NCBI GenBank assembly: GCA_029532625.1
Contig: JARFXM010000011.1
Location: 2,356,001 to 2,420,000, forward strand
Origin: Lomentospora prolificans
Lineage: Eukaryota; Ascomycota; Sordariomycetes; Microascales; Microascaceae
Direction of reading: 5' to 3'
Length of the DNA stretch: 64,000 nucleotides
Part shown: positions 11,294 through 23,480 of the stretch, piece after piece
Position numbering within the stretch: position 1 is the first letter of the stretch
Layout of the letters: each line of letters begins with the position of its first letter
Translations under genes and position numbers: made by a program
Notes under the pieces: generated by a model
Told to the model about the DNA's origin: nothing
Databases searched by the model: none
The model's input: the letters and a program-made list of their open reading frames with translations, nothing else

Positions 11294-13752
11294 CTATACG
11301 TTGTCTGCTGGAACATCCGTGGGTTGAGATGGAGGCTGCAGCTGTGGGACCTTGTCTACACAGCTATTGCAGAGCCACTTCTCTTCCGTAGGCTTCATTC
11401 GTATATCCTCCTGATAGCAGGTCAGATGGAAATAGCGACCACAGGTCTGTCATAGTTAGCATCGATCTTTGAGTAACAGGTTGTGAAGCGGGCGAAGATA
11501 GAAGGATGGTTGTTGTGAAGCGGGCGAAGATAGAAGGGATGGTCCGATGAAGGAGAGCCGGTTTAAACTTACGGGATTGGAGCAGACCAAAGTGCAGATG
11601 ACCCCCACTGGCGGCAATTTGCAGACCGCGCAGGTTGGCTCTTCTCTCTTCCAAATTTCGCTGGATGCGTCCTCCTCCTCAATCTCTGCGGGACCTTTGC
11701 TGGCCCTCGCTACCCTGGCTTCGCTGAGGATCAAGTTGATTTCATCAAGGGTTTTCTGATCTAAAACATCTCGGAGTTGCAAATACGCCAAATGTTTGAA
11801 GAATTCCTCTTCCCGTTGTTCTGACGAAACAATCCAGCTGGCTTTCGCATGCAAAAATTCCAACAAAACTCTGGGAACAAAAATCTCCGATGAGAGCCGT
11901 TTCGGAAGAACGAACTTGTCCCAAGCTAGAATATATTCTCTCTCGGGGAGCTCAATGTCTACGAAGTCCGAGATGATATCTCGGTGCTTCTGGATCCACC
12001 AGCTATCGTCACTCTTTGGTGGGACGAGTTCAGTGCCAGGTTCGAGCCGCGCCCTGCTAACCGAGTCATAGAGTGGTTGCTTAGTCTGAGGCACGAAAAT
12101 CTTCTTGGGGGCCTTCTTGACTGGCGGCTTCTGTGATATAGTGTGAATTTAGCAAAAACGTAATCAACGGTTATATCATCGAGCGGAAAAAAAACGCTCT
12201 ACATAAACTACGAAAACTAGAGTGATGCAATTGTCGCACAGCGACGGATGGGGAGTCGACTTACGGGTAGGGCGGGCCTCTGTATGGCACTCTGTGGCGG
12301 TCCTGTCCGCTGAGCCTCCGGACCTTCTGCTGCATTATGAAGTGTAAGAGATTTTGAGGATTTCGTGAATTGAAATTCCTCAGCTGAAGATGGGAACCAG
12401 TCGTAGTTATGTGTAACGCGGAACTGCTGAGACCCTTTCGAGGTTCGAAGCTCATACGCGAATTCGGGATGAGCCGAATTCAAATGCATTTGCAAAATCT
12501 GGAGTGATTGGTGGGCCACGCCACATGCCACGCAACGATACGAGTCCAGCGAGAATTGGTCATTGGGTAGCACGTAAGTAACCTGACCGTCATCGCGTTT
12601 TCGGCGCCTTCGGTCTTTGTTCTTCCCTTGCGCCTTGTCACTGAGAAGCTTGAGATTGTAAACCTTGTTTCCACGGGTACGCAAGGCCCTATTGGGGGTG
12701 GTATCCCCTTCCGGCTCCTCGCTGCCTTCCGCAGCGAAACCGTTGAGAGAAGTGTTCGATGTCCCGTTGACTAGGGTGTCTGGGGTTGGAACACCATTCA
12801 GATCAACACCGTTCGTAGCAACACCGTTGGGGTCTGCTACGTTTACGGTAATTGAAGACATGACGCCCTTCTCTGGAGTTGCGGGTCTTTGCTCACAGCC
12901 TGTTGACCACCGCGCGTCGATGTCGACAATGTAGCTTGTTCGCAAAATGCATTCCCGGGTATACTGATGCATGTAAAGATCCACTGACATACGCGACCTT
13001 TTGAACAAGTCCACAAGACAGGCGAGCAGAACCCATCGCCGTGCACCTTGGCTATTGCGCTCCGGAGGAATCGTAAGATCCAGCGGCGGCCACTCTTTTC
13101 CATCTGCGGCGGTTAGCTCGACATCAAGCCTATAGTTGTCAGCTAGGTCGTACGAGCCGTCCTCTCTGACAATCTTGAGCGTTGTATCAGGAACAAAAAA
13201 GGGCTGTTCCAGGTACACTCTGGCCATTGGCGAGCTGCCGACGGGGTTCTTGAAAGTTTTGATGGTGCATGGCTGACTATTGCAATAGAGAACCGGAGGA
13301 GCATGCTTGCATAGCGGTGAGTTGTCTAGAATGGTGATTTTGCAAGAAGCCCGGATTGAAAGCAAATTCACCAAAGGCTGTGGTGGCGCATCCAGATTGC
13401 TAAGGCTGACGCTCGGCTTGACCCGCCGCTCGGAGTCCTTGTGAACAATCTTCAAGATGTCGACCCGCAAGGACCGGGGGGCGGGGTTCGGGTCTTTGGG
13501 TAGCAGCACATCGTCTATTGACGGAATTTCTGTCAGCTCAGGTGTGCTGTCGTTGCCAAGCCTCAGACGCTTCGAAGGTCGATTTTCAGCCTCGAGGCCA
13601 TTACGGGCGTCGTAGCCATTTCTGGATTTGAGAGAGCCCGTACTTGCGGACCAGTCATTGACTCCTTGATTCCAGTTCCGCTGCAAATAGGGCAGCTGGC
13701 GCTGGGGGGTGTTGACTAAAGTCATCCTCGATATAACGCATGGGAGGCGCAA
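11294..13752 (-). CDS. SUZ12: SUZ12-like Polycomb repressive complex 2 subunit (C2H2 + VEFS box)
   Basis: Three exons read on the minus strand: 13752-12265, 12130-11573 and 11446-11294, about 732 residues (human SUZ12 is similar in length). Both introns start GTAAGT and keep frame. A C2H2 finger (C-x2-C-x12-H-x4-H, from YRCVACG, around residue 404) is followed by a VEFS-box-like segment around residues 540-630 (FVDIELPEREYILAWDKFV ... EEFFKHLAYLQLRDVLD). After the VEFS box a cysteine cluster, CAVCKLPP ... CGRYFHLTCY ... WLCNSC, forms a PHD-like zinc site; its second half lies in the last exon. As a PRC2 subunit it should work with an EZH2-type methyltransferase and EED in H3K27 methylation in the nucleus. 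The start may be Met1 or Met10 (13725). It diverges from the F-box gene at 16325. Confidence 0.88.
11481..11544. repeat. 32-bp tandem duplication inside SUZ12 intron 2
   Basis: A unit beginning TTGTGAAGCGGGCGAAGATA occurs at 11481 and again at 11513. The two copies are almost identical and lie within the 126-bp intron 11447-11572. The duplication lengthens the intron without touching the splice sites, so it is probably recent. Confidence 0.85.
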
Positions 13753-16324
13753 TCCAAGATTTAATGCTAATTAATTTGGGCGGCCGGTGAGGCGGGGTGG
13801 GAAGCGCGCGAGGATTGATGAGACGCGAAAAGTGAGTCGTGGTTGTTGACACGCATAGTCTAGCTGAGCGGCAAGTGGGGATGAGAACGGATGTGAGAGG
13901 TGTGTTGATGATGAGAAGAGGTTGACAAAGGCTGCGGGAAGAGAGGATGGTGTTTTGCCTTGGCGAGGATTCCTCGGCCGAAATAAACGCGCGCGCCGTA
14001 GTTGCAAAAGGCTCAGTTGCTGACACGGTCCAACATCAAGAGGCCAACACGGAAAGTGTCCCAGTCGGCGACAACAAATGAAAAAAAGGTGACGCAAGGA
14101 CTAGTCGAAAATCGCGGCTGTTGCTGAATGTTCCTTCCTGCATCAGGCTCTGCCCAGAGAGAGAATGTGTGGCAAGGTTGGGAGAATATGAGAAACGCGA
14201 TGTGAGGATGAAGCGATGAAATTGAAATCAGATGCGTACGAGCAAGAAAAAGGGGGATTAGGTGTGAGCGGAGATGATAAACGCTACCTCTCAGCGATCG
14301 AGGGAAATGAAATAAAAGATGAAGCAAGAAAGTCTGCGTTGGTGCCAAAGATGGGTAAGAGATGTGGTTGCCGGATAATTCTGTCCACTTCCAACAAGCG
14401 AGCTGGGGGATCGGGGGGCGGGTGAATGGGAAATCAAAAAGAAAGACACGATGGAAGGTGGGTTGAGGATGAAGGATTATGGCAACCTCTCACAACTGAG
14501 CCGGCCGAGTGCTTAGGAATGAGCAACCGAAGGGGAATTGCGTATGGCGGAAACTTAAAGCCGCGCGACACGAATGCGAGAGGCTAGATTTCTATATGGG
14601 AAGAGCCTGGAAGATCATGGACGAGAAAATTTCATAGCGCGAACATTCTCGGTGTCTACGGATTCTAGCAGCCAAGAAGATCTGCTATGAGATGGTTGTG
14701 TGGTGTTTGGATTCGGTGGATGTTGGAAGTGGAAATGTGGTTGATGTGAGAGATGAAAGATAGGACGCGTATCTGAGCGCTCCTATTCTCGAAAATCAAC
14801 AAGAGGCCATTTTTCGGTGGCCGTCACTTCCTCCCGAGTTTGACTAGAGCACGCGCCGCTCAGCTCCTGCCAGAAGTAATAATTTTTGGCCCTTGCAACG
14901 AGGTTTCCCGATTGGGATTGGCAAGGTGGGTCCCGGGACGCCTGTACATGGCTACATGTTACCATGCAGCTGGCATGGCTCCCTCCATAGTTATTAGAAT
15001 TCACTAAACAGGCAACCGAATTCGGCGTTGATGCATGCCCCGGTACGTGATTCCATGGGCTAGTTCTGAATCCCTGGGTGTCGCACACCTCGCGTTCGTT
15101 ATACCATACCATATACACCCTTTTCCATGCTATCACTGTCGAATTGTTCCCGGGCTTCTGCGACTAATAGCTTGACATGTACTTGTGCTGCTGTGAGTTG
15201 CCATTGCTGCTATGTTGTCCTACTGGGCGTGCTGCCGGACCCAAGTCCGCTCCCTCGGAGTATCGTCGAGAGCCAATAACGGGACTCAAAACCCCCACGT
15301 ATCTGAGGTTCTTTGTGTCGAGGCGTCATATTTTCGAGGTGGGAAAAACACTCTTTCCAAGAGGATAATATTTTCATGGACGGGGTTCTTCCTTCAATGA
15401 TGTGAATGAGTGTTGCGCATGGAGAATATTACTGCCTGAGCTCCTCTCCCAGGCTGGTGATGCTGGTGTCTCTCGGACTTGAGTGGCTGATTGGCGCCGA
15501 TATACCAACGGACCGGAGAGATGGGTGTGTTCCAACAAACTCCAGCTTCGTCCCTAGCAAGCTTTTACCATCAAATCTATCCAAGCTCCATGTAAAGTAT
15601 TATCTATTCCAATTGTCATCTGATCGTCTGGTAGATATATTACGTATAAGTGCAATGCGCCTGCCTTCCTGACGTCTGCTCCATCATCGATCCAGTGCGC
15701 AGCGCGATATCACGTGACTGTTTAGGTGTATCTCTGATCATTTGGAACCTTCCTTACCAATTCCGGGCTGACAGGCGACAGCAGTATCAGCGAAGGCCAC
15801 CCCACTTGCGCTGGCCCCATCCCTCATTTGTTGCCCCTCCGTCAAACATCTTTCCACTCCGAACTCCCTCAGCCAGGTTCGTCAGACCCAACTCTCGGCG
15901 CAAGTTCCTTAGCCGCGACAAGTTCAGCAGTTGGAACAATCGAGACTTACGCATTTACCTTCATTCTTGACCGAAACCGCGCGGATTTGTCTCCTCTTAC
16001 CCTTTTTGCATGCCTTTCCTGGCCCTCCCTTTTTTTTTTCTTTCCTTACGGCTGACTCTTTTTTTCGACCTCTTACGCTGTTCGTTACTCACATTGCCCG
16101 GTAATCTGTGAAGTAAAGTATTTTGAAGGTACGTGAGTATAACAGACGCATTTCGTCCATGTACCCACATGGTTAGCCATGCGCCTGTCCTCAGCATCGG
16201 CATCAACTCCCAAATGTTTAGCTATATGCTCTGTGCTAACTTCGGTGCGTAGGCTCATCTCGCTTAACGCTACCCTTCAACGTGTGCTGGAGTGCTCATT
16301 CAAGCACTCACACCGTGAGTCGGG
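13753..16324. promoter_or_regulatory. divergent promoter region between SUZ12 and the F-box/LRR gene
   Basis: This 2.6-kb region separates two divergent genes. The palindrome TCACGTGA (15710-15717), a bHLH/CBF1-type E-box, lies about 600 bp before the F-box start. A pyrimidine-rich run at about 16027-16070 is typical of fungal core promoters. The open frames at 13655-14348 (-) upstream of SUZ12 are basic and low-complexity and look like leader or promoter sequence, not genes. Confidence 0.45.
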
Positions 16325-18481
16325 ATGTCGCCTTCAACGGCGGGCGGGGCGACTCGCTCCTCGGCGCGCATCCGCAACAATGTGCGCCGTGATCTAAAGA
16401 AGAGACTGTTAGCATCCCCGACCAGTGGCCGGCCTCGAACACGTGCCCAAAAAGCCGTTTTGGCAGGCAACACGAGGCGTAGACGTGCCAATTTGTATGA
16501 TCACTTTCTTATCAGTAAAGCGGGTTCTAGAAGAGGCAAGACTTCGGCGGGCGCGAATGATTCGCCGCAAGACACCACAGACTCATCTGACAACGATGAT
16601 TATCCGGCCGATCCTGATATTGCCGACGATGATCCAGCTCCAAAACGCCGCGCTCCCCGGCAACGTCCACGTAGGTCTCCCCGCACTGCTAAGAAGCGAG
16701 GGTCTGGAAAAAGACGCCCACAAACCACCGCCAGCGCCGCCATTATTAGCAAAGACAATGAAGCTTGTAAGCAACAAACCGTCGTTCCAAACTGGATTGT
16801 GCCCGCAATGCAGCCTTGCTGGGCTGCTGTGCTGGGTTATGCCGCCACGGAGGGTGGTTATCTCAACCGCGGTTGGCTTCTTGAGGCAGCGACTGTCTGC
16901 AAAGCGTTTGCGGAACCCGCTCTCGACGTTTTGTATTCCAACCCGGCGATTACTACTGAGGCAAAGTTGCAAAAATTGGTTGCAACCTTAAGCCGCCCCA
17001 GCACCATGTTCAGCTACCCAAGCAAGATTCACAGCCTCCATCTTGGCCCTAGTTTCATCCCAACTAACACCATGATTGAAACCCTGTTGATCTATCTTCC
17101 ACGGCTTCGCCATTTTTCAATTGATCATGAGCTCGATGCGGCGCCCTACCGCGATCTAACGACGATGCCTCGGCGGAGCTATCCAGATATGTGGACTCTG
17201 CTTGAGGATCGTGTCGACACCAGACCCGGAATGATTCAGAAGCCAAGCACGCTATTATCATGGAAATGGTCGTGGAGGCTGTTAGGCAATTTGACCTTGG
17301 ATTCCCTGTACCAACTGCACGCGACCGGCCCCTTGCGTGAATTGAAGAGTCTCCATCTGGTTAACTTTCCGTCTCTCGGATACGCCGTCCCAGTTGACGG
17401 AATTTCCGTGGCTGTGTCCGAGCCACCCAGTAGCCTTCGACTCAAGTCCGCACAAGACTGCGCAATGCTCATTACGCCTCTGAAGAAGCTTGAACATGTG
17501 GTGCTCGAGGCGTGCTTTGCCGTCGATGGAAATTTTCTATCCCATCTGCCACGCGATCTGAAGCAGCTCGAAATAATACACTGCTGGAACCTTCAGGCAG
17601 GACACCTCGCCGAATTTCTTCTGACTCACGGCCAAAACCTTCGAAGTCTGACTCTAAGGAACAATCAATCGTTGGACCTTAGCTTCTTAACTGTGCTTCG
17701 TGATGCTTGTCCATTGCTGGAGGAGCTTGAGGTCAATATGGGCTATTTCAAGGACCCAGAGACGAACAACACGGCGCCACTCTTCGAATCTGCCCTTTCT
17801 GAGAGCCAAGTACCTCGCTGGCCCTCATCAATTCGTTATATCGAGCTTCTGCACATACGCCCCTGGAGCTATGATGCGGCCGTCATGTTTCTGCAAAGTC
17901 TGATCACTGAATCGAAGAATCTGCCAAATCTACGATATTTGGTGATCAAATCGATGCTAGACCTCGACTGGCGCAAGAGAGCCACAATCCGAAGCGAGTG
18001 GCTTGCGCGCCTTGAAGCTGTGTTCCTTCAGCCACCTGCACAGGCACCTAAGCCACTAACCTCATTACAAGGGTTGCATAAAGCATCTGAGGCTGTTCGT
18101 AGTGAGCCTGCCCGCGAGGATACGGTTGAGGAGCACGATCTCTCTCGACGCCGCAGTACTCGGATCTCGCATAGAGATGTTGAGTGTCGCCCTTCGTCTG
18201 TGGCTAGTGTGCGCAGGTCGAGGCGTAACTATGCTGAGCCTCCCAGTGATATTGAGGATGATACGGATTCCGAAGAGGGTGATAGCGATGTCATGATGCC
18301 GGATGTCCCAGCGCGAGACCCTAGTGACGTTACTGACCCCGGCGATTACATCCAAGGCCTTTGTCGGCGGGTCGAGCTAACCATTGAAAACCACAAACTC
18401 GCAGAGATGCAGTATGACATGGATGATTTTGTCGACGGAGCCAGCTCGGATACAACGTCTAGCGACTCTGACTTTATTTGA
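16325..18481 (+). CDS. F-box-like / leucine-rich protein with basic N-terminus and acidic tail
   Basis: A single exon of 718 codons. The first ~150 residues are Arg/Lys-rich and disordered (RRAPRQRPRRSPRTAKKRG), compatible with a nuclear protein. From about residue 155 an F-box-like helical segment (NRGWLLEAATVCKAFAEPAL) leads into degenerate leucine-rich repeats (LETLLIYLPRLRHF-type spacing, LKSLHLVNFPSL, LKKLEHVVLEACF, LRSLTLRNNQSLDLSFL) to about residue 560. The C-terminal ~150 residues are acidic and Ser-rich (DIEDDTDSEEGDSD). Fungal proteins of this build are usually taken as substrate adaptors of SCF ubiquitin ligases. The F-box is weak here, so adaptor function is inferred. The ATG follows a short leader and no upstream in-frame ATG is better. 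Confidence 0.75.
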   Translation: MSPSTAGGATRSSARIRNNVRRDLKKRLLASPTSGRPRTRAQKAVLAGNTRRRRANLYDHFLISKAGSRRGKTSAGANDSPQDTTDSSDNDDYPADPDIADDDPAPKRRAPRQRPRRSPRTAKKRGSGKRRPQTTASAAIISKDNEACKQQTVVPNWIVPAMQPCWAAVLGYAATEGGYLNRGWLLEAATVCKAFAEPALDVLYSNPAITTEAKLQKLVATLSRPSTMFSYPSKIHSLHLGPSFIPTNTMIETLLIYLPRLRHFSIDHELDAAPYRDLTTMPRRSYPDMWTLLEDRVDTRPGMIQKPSTLLSWKWSWRLLGNLTLDSLYQLHATGPLRELKSLHLVNFPSLGYAVPVDGISVAVSEPPSSLRLKSAQDCAMLITPLKKLEHVVLEACFAVDGNFLSHLPRDLKQLEIIHCWNLQAGHLAEFLLTHGQNLRSLTLRNNQSLDLSFLTVLRDACPLLEELEVNMGYFKDPETNNTAPLFESALSESQVPRWPSSIRYIELLHIRPWSYDAAVMFLQSLITESKNLPNLRYLVIKSMLDLDWRKRATIRSEWLARLEAVFLQPPAQAPKPLTSLQGLHKASEAVRSEPAREDTVEEHDLSRRRSTRISHRDVECRPSSVASVRRSRRNYAEPPSDIEDDTDSEEGDSDVMMPDVPARDPSDVTDPGDYIQGLCRRVELTIENHKLAEMQYDMDDFVDGASSDTTSSDSDFI

Positions 18482-21400
18482 GCGGCCCAGTTTTGACAAA
18501 CGAAGTCCCTGTCTTTTAACCTCGTATGGTGTGAGGTTGTATGAGGGGTAATATCTCCTTTGTGCTTTTTTCCCCGGATATTTGATTCTCCTTGAGGGTT
18601 TGGCAATGCGAGAGAAGGAAAAAAGCGGTGACTTATTCAAACAAAGATTCCAGTTGGTGGCGTTTAGGTTCTTCCGCAGGTATCCCGATCTCGAGACGGA
18701 GCAAGGGTTGGTTTTCCCAAGGTACGGATAAAAAATGGCGTTGCATGACCTCGATAAATGCATTGCCAGGCCTGATTAAAAGGGGCAAGAGCATATTTAG
18801 ATTAGAGGTGACGAGCCACAAGGTCGCAAGGCCTGATCTGTGTACAACAGGGTTCCTTTTTAATTGACGGCCGACTGAAAAATGAGCATGAAAGCCAATC
18901 ATGACGTCTTCTGTGCTATGCCTGGCCTTTTTATTTTTGGCGCAAGGATAGATGGGCAGTTAGGGGAGATGAATGCACACTCTGTGGTACTATTAAGTAC
19001 ACATATGTAAAGGGGCATATGGAGGCGGAACACTGGTTTGTGCTCTTGTGTGAGGCGCCCACTGAATCCGGTCGAAGACCCGAGAGGTCCGTCTGGGTGA
19101 GTGAGCGGTCTCTCATCTTCTCTGATGCCGCATATGGTAAGAATGAAGGCGGACGGCTTTACCACAACAAAGAAGGGATATTGGGCGCGCGCGTCGAGAT
19201 AAACCGAGACTCAGTTCGCGTTGCAGCTCAAGCCGACGACAAGGGGTGGACGAGGACGCCTTTCGATAATAGAACCAGACGCTGCGTTGAGGAGTCGGAA
19301 ATACAATTTGTTCGAAAGGTGTGTCAAACGTGGCGAGCGGATGACGACCGGAAGGTGTGACTCCATGAGTGGACTGGGGAGCAATAATAAAGCGATTGCA
19401 CGCACATACGTGAGGGCGAAAAAAAAGTGTTGTGTGAAGTATTAATTACATTGGGAATTGGTTTGGCACTTTTCGCGTCTTTGGCCTGGCTGAAAAGTGT
19501 ACCAACAAAGCCGTTCTATCCGTGCTCGCATTTCGATGTTCCTCGAAACCCAAAAACACGACCTGCCCGGAAATTTGCGAAATTGGAGGCAGGAGGAATT
19601 CCGGCAAGGTGGGGAGACGAGAGACTCTGATTAATAGACCAGTGGCGAGGTTCGAGCTGGAGCCCGACTTAAGCAAAGGGTGTGATCGTGAAATGCGAAG
19701 CGCCGAGTTGGGTAGGTACGTATCAATTTTGGGGAATGGTGTGAGGCAGGGGTGGTGTCGTTTGCTTGTGAGGTGACTTCGCCCATGAGGATGGATACGT
19801 GAGGCATGAAATACCTGCAAGATTTGACCTCGGCGTTTATCGTAGTGAGTGAGGCTGACCGCGATGGCATCTCGCATTCTGACGATGGGCTGGACGCTGT
19901 CAGCGCTCAAAGGGCCTTGCAAATAGTCAGCCAGACTAGCTATTGGGATAATAACTCGCATATAATACAAGGGATCTTGAACGGGGGTTCTCAGTTCCTA
20001 TTGATGTGATCCATCGCTCCATTTGAGGGATGGCTGGCTGTCTTAATACAACGGATTGTATGGTTCTGAGATCGTCAAGTAATATTTGACGACCTGGACG
20101 AGCAAAGGGATGAAATCCAGAACGACCATGTTGCCGCGGCAAACGGCCATAATTCCAAATTAGGTCCATCGCGCATCCTAGACGCTAATAGCGATTGCAG
20201 TGATTCCGGCGATACAAAACCGGACACCCCACAATTCTGCCAACATGTGTGCGTGGCGTTAGAACGGTGGGCAGAATCCAAGTCGACACGTCGCTCTGCG
20301 CGAAGCTGGCTTTTTGTGAATATTATCCTTCTACCCAGGTATGCTTTTCCGCTTCGAGGACTCGGCTAACCTGTAAAGAGGCGGCGATTTGGCATCTGGT
20401 GGCGTGATCCTCGTTTAGGGCAGTGTCTTGGATCGCGCAAGGATAGCTGGCTCTCTCGTATTACATGATCGCGCCAAATCGGACGGCTGGAGAGCGATCC
20501 GAGGGTGAGATTCTCAGCCGACGTTGGATGGTTCTAGATTCAGGCCGCTCTGTAGGGCGCGCAGAGCCACAACGCATCAGACTCACTGGGAACGAGCTGA
20601 GGTCGTGATTCGAGACTTTTCTGGGTGGAGATAATAGAGCATACATATCTGCCAATGGCAGAGCGTGTCAATATCGGGCTCTGAGGTCGCAAAATCCAAA
20701 TTGATTATAAAACAGCTCTCGCGATCAAACGATCCATTGGTGTTTGAGTGTCCTGAACCAGATGCCATAAGGAAAAGGGAATGGTCCTGCTTTAGAGTCG
20801 CAGCCGGTCCCGAGATACCATTGAAGTAAGAAGACTAAGATGATGCTGCCACCCGTTGCTTTTGTATCTTGGGTATCCTGGATCGGTATTAATCCCTTCT
20901 CCGATCCGCGTATTCCCCAAGTTCCCATTGCGAAGTTGAGAGCAGATTTCATGGTGAGTGAGGCGTATGACCTGTGTCTGCAACGTAGGTATTGTGCGAT
21001 GTGGAACGACGGGAGCAAACATTGATGACTTCTATGTTACCATATCGCGAGAGAGGGCGAGAGAATGGATGTATATGAATAAAAAAACAAAAATAAAAAA
21101 TAAAAAATAAAAAAAATGAAAATGAAAATACACATCACTTCGTTAGATGGCTTATATCTGCTAAATCGACCGGTAGACACGACGCGGACTGATTCCGTTA
21201 ATCATGAAGTTGTTAACGCATACATCTTCACATCAACCCGACCTGGTATGCGGCATCTTGCTGGCCGATTTCTTGGCCAGAGTGATGGCCTTGGCTTATC
21301 GGTATAGGTTAGTTCCTCTCTAGAATTTAGCCTCAGACTAGATCTCCATCACGACAGCAACGTTCTGTCAGATTCGTCGAGGGACACCGCCCCGGCGCCG

Positions 21401-22349
21401 TATATAATAACGTGTGTGGGGGGAGGGCTCCCACATCGATAGCTTCTCGCGTCGCTACTACGGCGATAGTCCTCACAGCGATTAGGATCCAAGAATCTCT
21501 CCAGCTTTGTTTGAGCCGCATATGCTGTCGTCGGTCCTGTAGATTCTGCCTTCACGACCCGCATCATTCCGATGCTGACGAGGAGATATACCAGATGTTG
21601 CGATTGTCCGAGAGTCCTCAGGCGAGAGCTAGAGAGTGCTGACTTCGTATAAGCTTTATTGACATGTGGGTGCTTTTGTTTTGACATCCAGAAGTTAAGA
21701 GTACCTAATAGCATTAGCCCTTCTACACAATACTACTCGCTTGGTTTGAGCAGATTTATCGAATGCGCGGTCTCGTTTTCACATGGCGGTGAATAGATAT
21801 CAGAGAAGAAATTCTGGTATATTTGAGGGCTCTCATTTTGCAGATGCTCGGACAGGATGATATCTAGTTGGAGAAGAGAAAAGGAAAAGGAAAAGAGAGA
21901 TATTGATGTATTTAGAATTATTAATAGCTCTGGCAGTCGGGCATTTCTAAACATGGCGTGCAGCTTTTCCCCACAGATCTCGGATGTGAGGAAGCACAGG
22001 GCTAGTTGACTTTACATATCAGAACGAAGATTTCACAATTATAGTCCCCTCGCTGTCTACCATACCTTGGGAAGGCTATGGCGAGGCGCGACCATTCTTC
22101 GGTCATCCGGCACCATTCGACCCAGGTCACGCAGAGGAACGCGCTATTTTCCTTTCTTTTCCCTTGTCTCCTGGGGCTAGGGCTATACATGGCAAGACGG
22201 TACTTTAGAAAGTGAAAGAAATATTCACATAGGTTGAAAAGTGTTGCGGGCCAGGTATCTTTTGTGCCGTTCAATTAATATTGTCGTGATGATGTTGATA
22301 AATTTGGATGCCTCCTCCACTCCGCCGGACGGAGACGGAGATTGAAATT
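18482..22349. other. intergenic, no gene seen; A-rich tract at 21073-21130
   Basis: None of the short frames in this 3.9-kb region shows a domain or continues through plausible introns. An A-rich simple tract (AATAAAAAA-type units and GAAAAT repeats) lies at about 21073-21130. I found no transposase motif or tRNA. Confidence 0.5.
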
Positions 22350-23480
22350 GGCTCCGTCCGTTCAGGTTAGGGTTGGACCCACATCGCCGCTCGGGCCAAC
22401 CGTTGCGATCATGGATCGTCCTCGATAAATGGCCCAAGCTCACCGGGTGTAAGTCGACGGCCAACCAGCTCCATGTCAATCTTCTCGGTCGCTGCATCGC
22501 TCAGCGCGTGGGGATCGGCGCCGCTCCCAAGGATGTGTGGCATGATGTGGAGGCTCCCCCCCAGGACAGCGAAATGCAACCTTTGTTCCATCCTCGACTA
22601 TCTCCGTCAGAGGCAAGGGCAGCTCGCGTACTTTTGGGCCAAAATCCGGAACGTGCCGTTGTTTCCGAACTTAGCAGAGGCAGAGAGAGATGTCCCTAGG
22701 TGCTTATACGTTCTCACATTACAATCCGCACAGTATGCCGGGAGCGCTCGAATATCAGCGACCGTGCCATGGGCAGCTATCCTGTGCAATAGCGGAGTCC
22801 ACCCTTCAACACTCTGCGCCTTGATATTCGAAAATCCTTGGCTTATTAGTGTACCGGGTCATCTCAAGTGCGTCTGGGCCACAGTCTGGCTTGCTACGGA
22901 GCTGTTGAGCTCCAGGCCGATACGAATGTTCAAGTGGCGTGGATCCAAGAGTGTTGATGTGATCGACATCTACGTCCCTCGACCAAGAGCAACTGCAGGA
23001 TACGGGGTCGGCGGTGGTACGGAGCACATGAAATTATGTGATTCGTACAATTTTGGCGTTAGAATATATGAGTCTGTAGTCTCCTATATTACTGATGAAC
23101 TGAGGCCGCCAGGGCGCATCTTATTTGTGGTCCTGGCCAACAATGGAGTGTGGATCTGCCCTTTCCCTCAGCAGAAGCTGTACGAATTTTTTCGAGCCAC
23201 CTTTGATCGCATACTAATTAACGGTTTCCATCGTCGTGTCAGTTATCTCTTAGGGTTCCGTGTCACTTGCGAGCAGAAGCGACCTTGCGTCCGGCGTCAT
23301 ATCCTTCGCGTCGGCCTTTTTTTGGCGGATCATTGCAGAGATGAGGCTGATATCGCCATCGCGACACGCCTTCACTGCCCTCGGAGAGAATGTGGAGAAA
23401 TGCGGTTTGTCACCGAAAAATGGCCACCGAGGAGTGAGATGTGCGACCAGCAAGGAACTCCAACGCGAATCAAACCGTAA
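22350..23480 (-). pseudogene. decayed ankyrin-repeat gene
   Basis: Pieces of ankyrin repeats can be read on the minus strand in two frames separated by stops. Examples are AVKACRDGDISLISAMI near 23370, FVQLLLRERADPHSIVG near 23160, GWTPLLHRIAAHGTVADIRA near 22770 and LHFAVLGGSLHIMPHILGSG near 22560. Stops interrupt them, for example a TAA right after the 23160 fragment and a TGA (possibly from CGA) just before the 22770 fragment, and the frame changes between fragments. No set of introns joins all fragments cleanly, so I call it a relic. The 335-codon open frame on the opposite strand (22473-23480) is a shadow. The original protein type cannot be told. Confidence 0.65.

Noticed and set aside
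13655..14348. Minus-strand frames of 108-123 codons upstream of SUZ12
   Set aside because: Low-complexity Ser/Pro/Arg sequence in leader DNA; no domain and not needed for a complete SUZ12.
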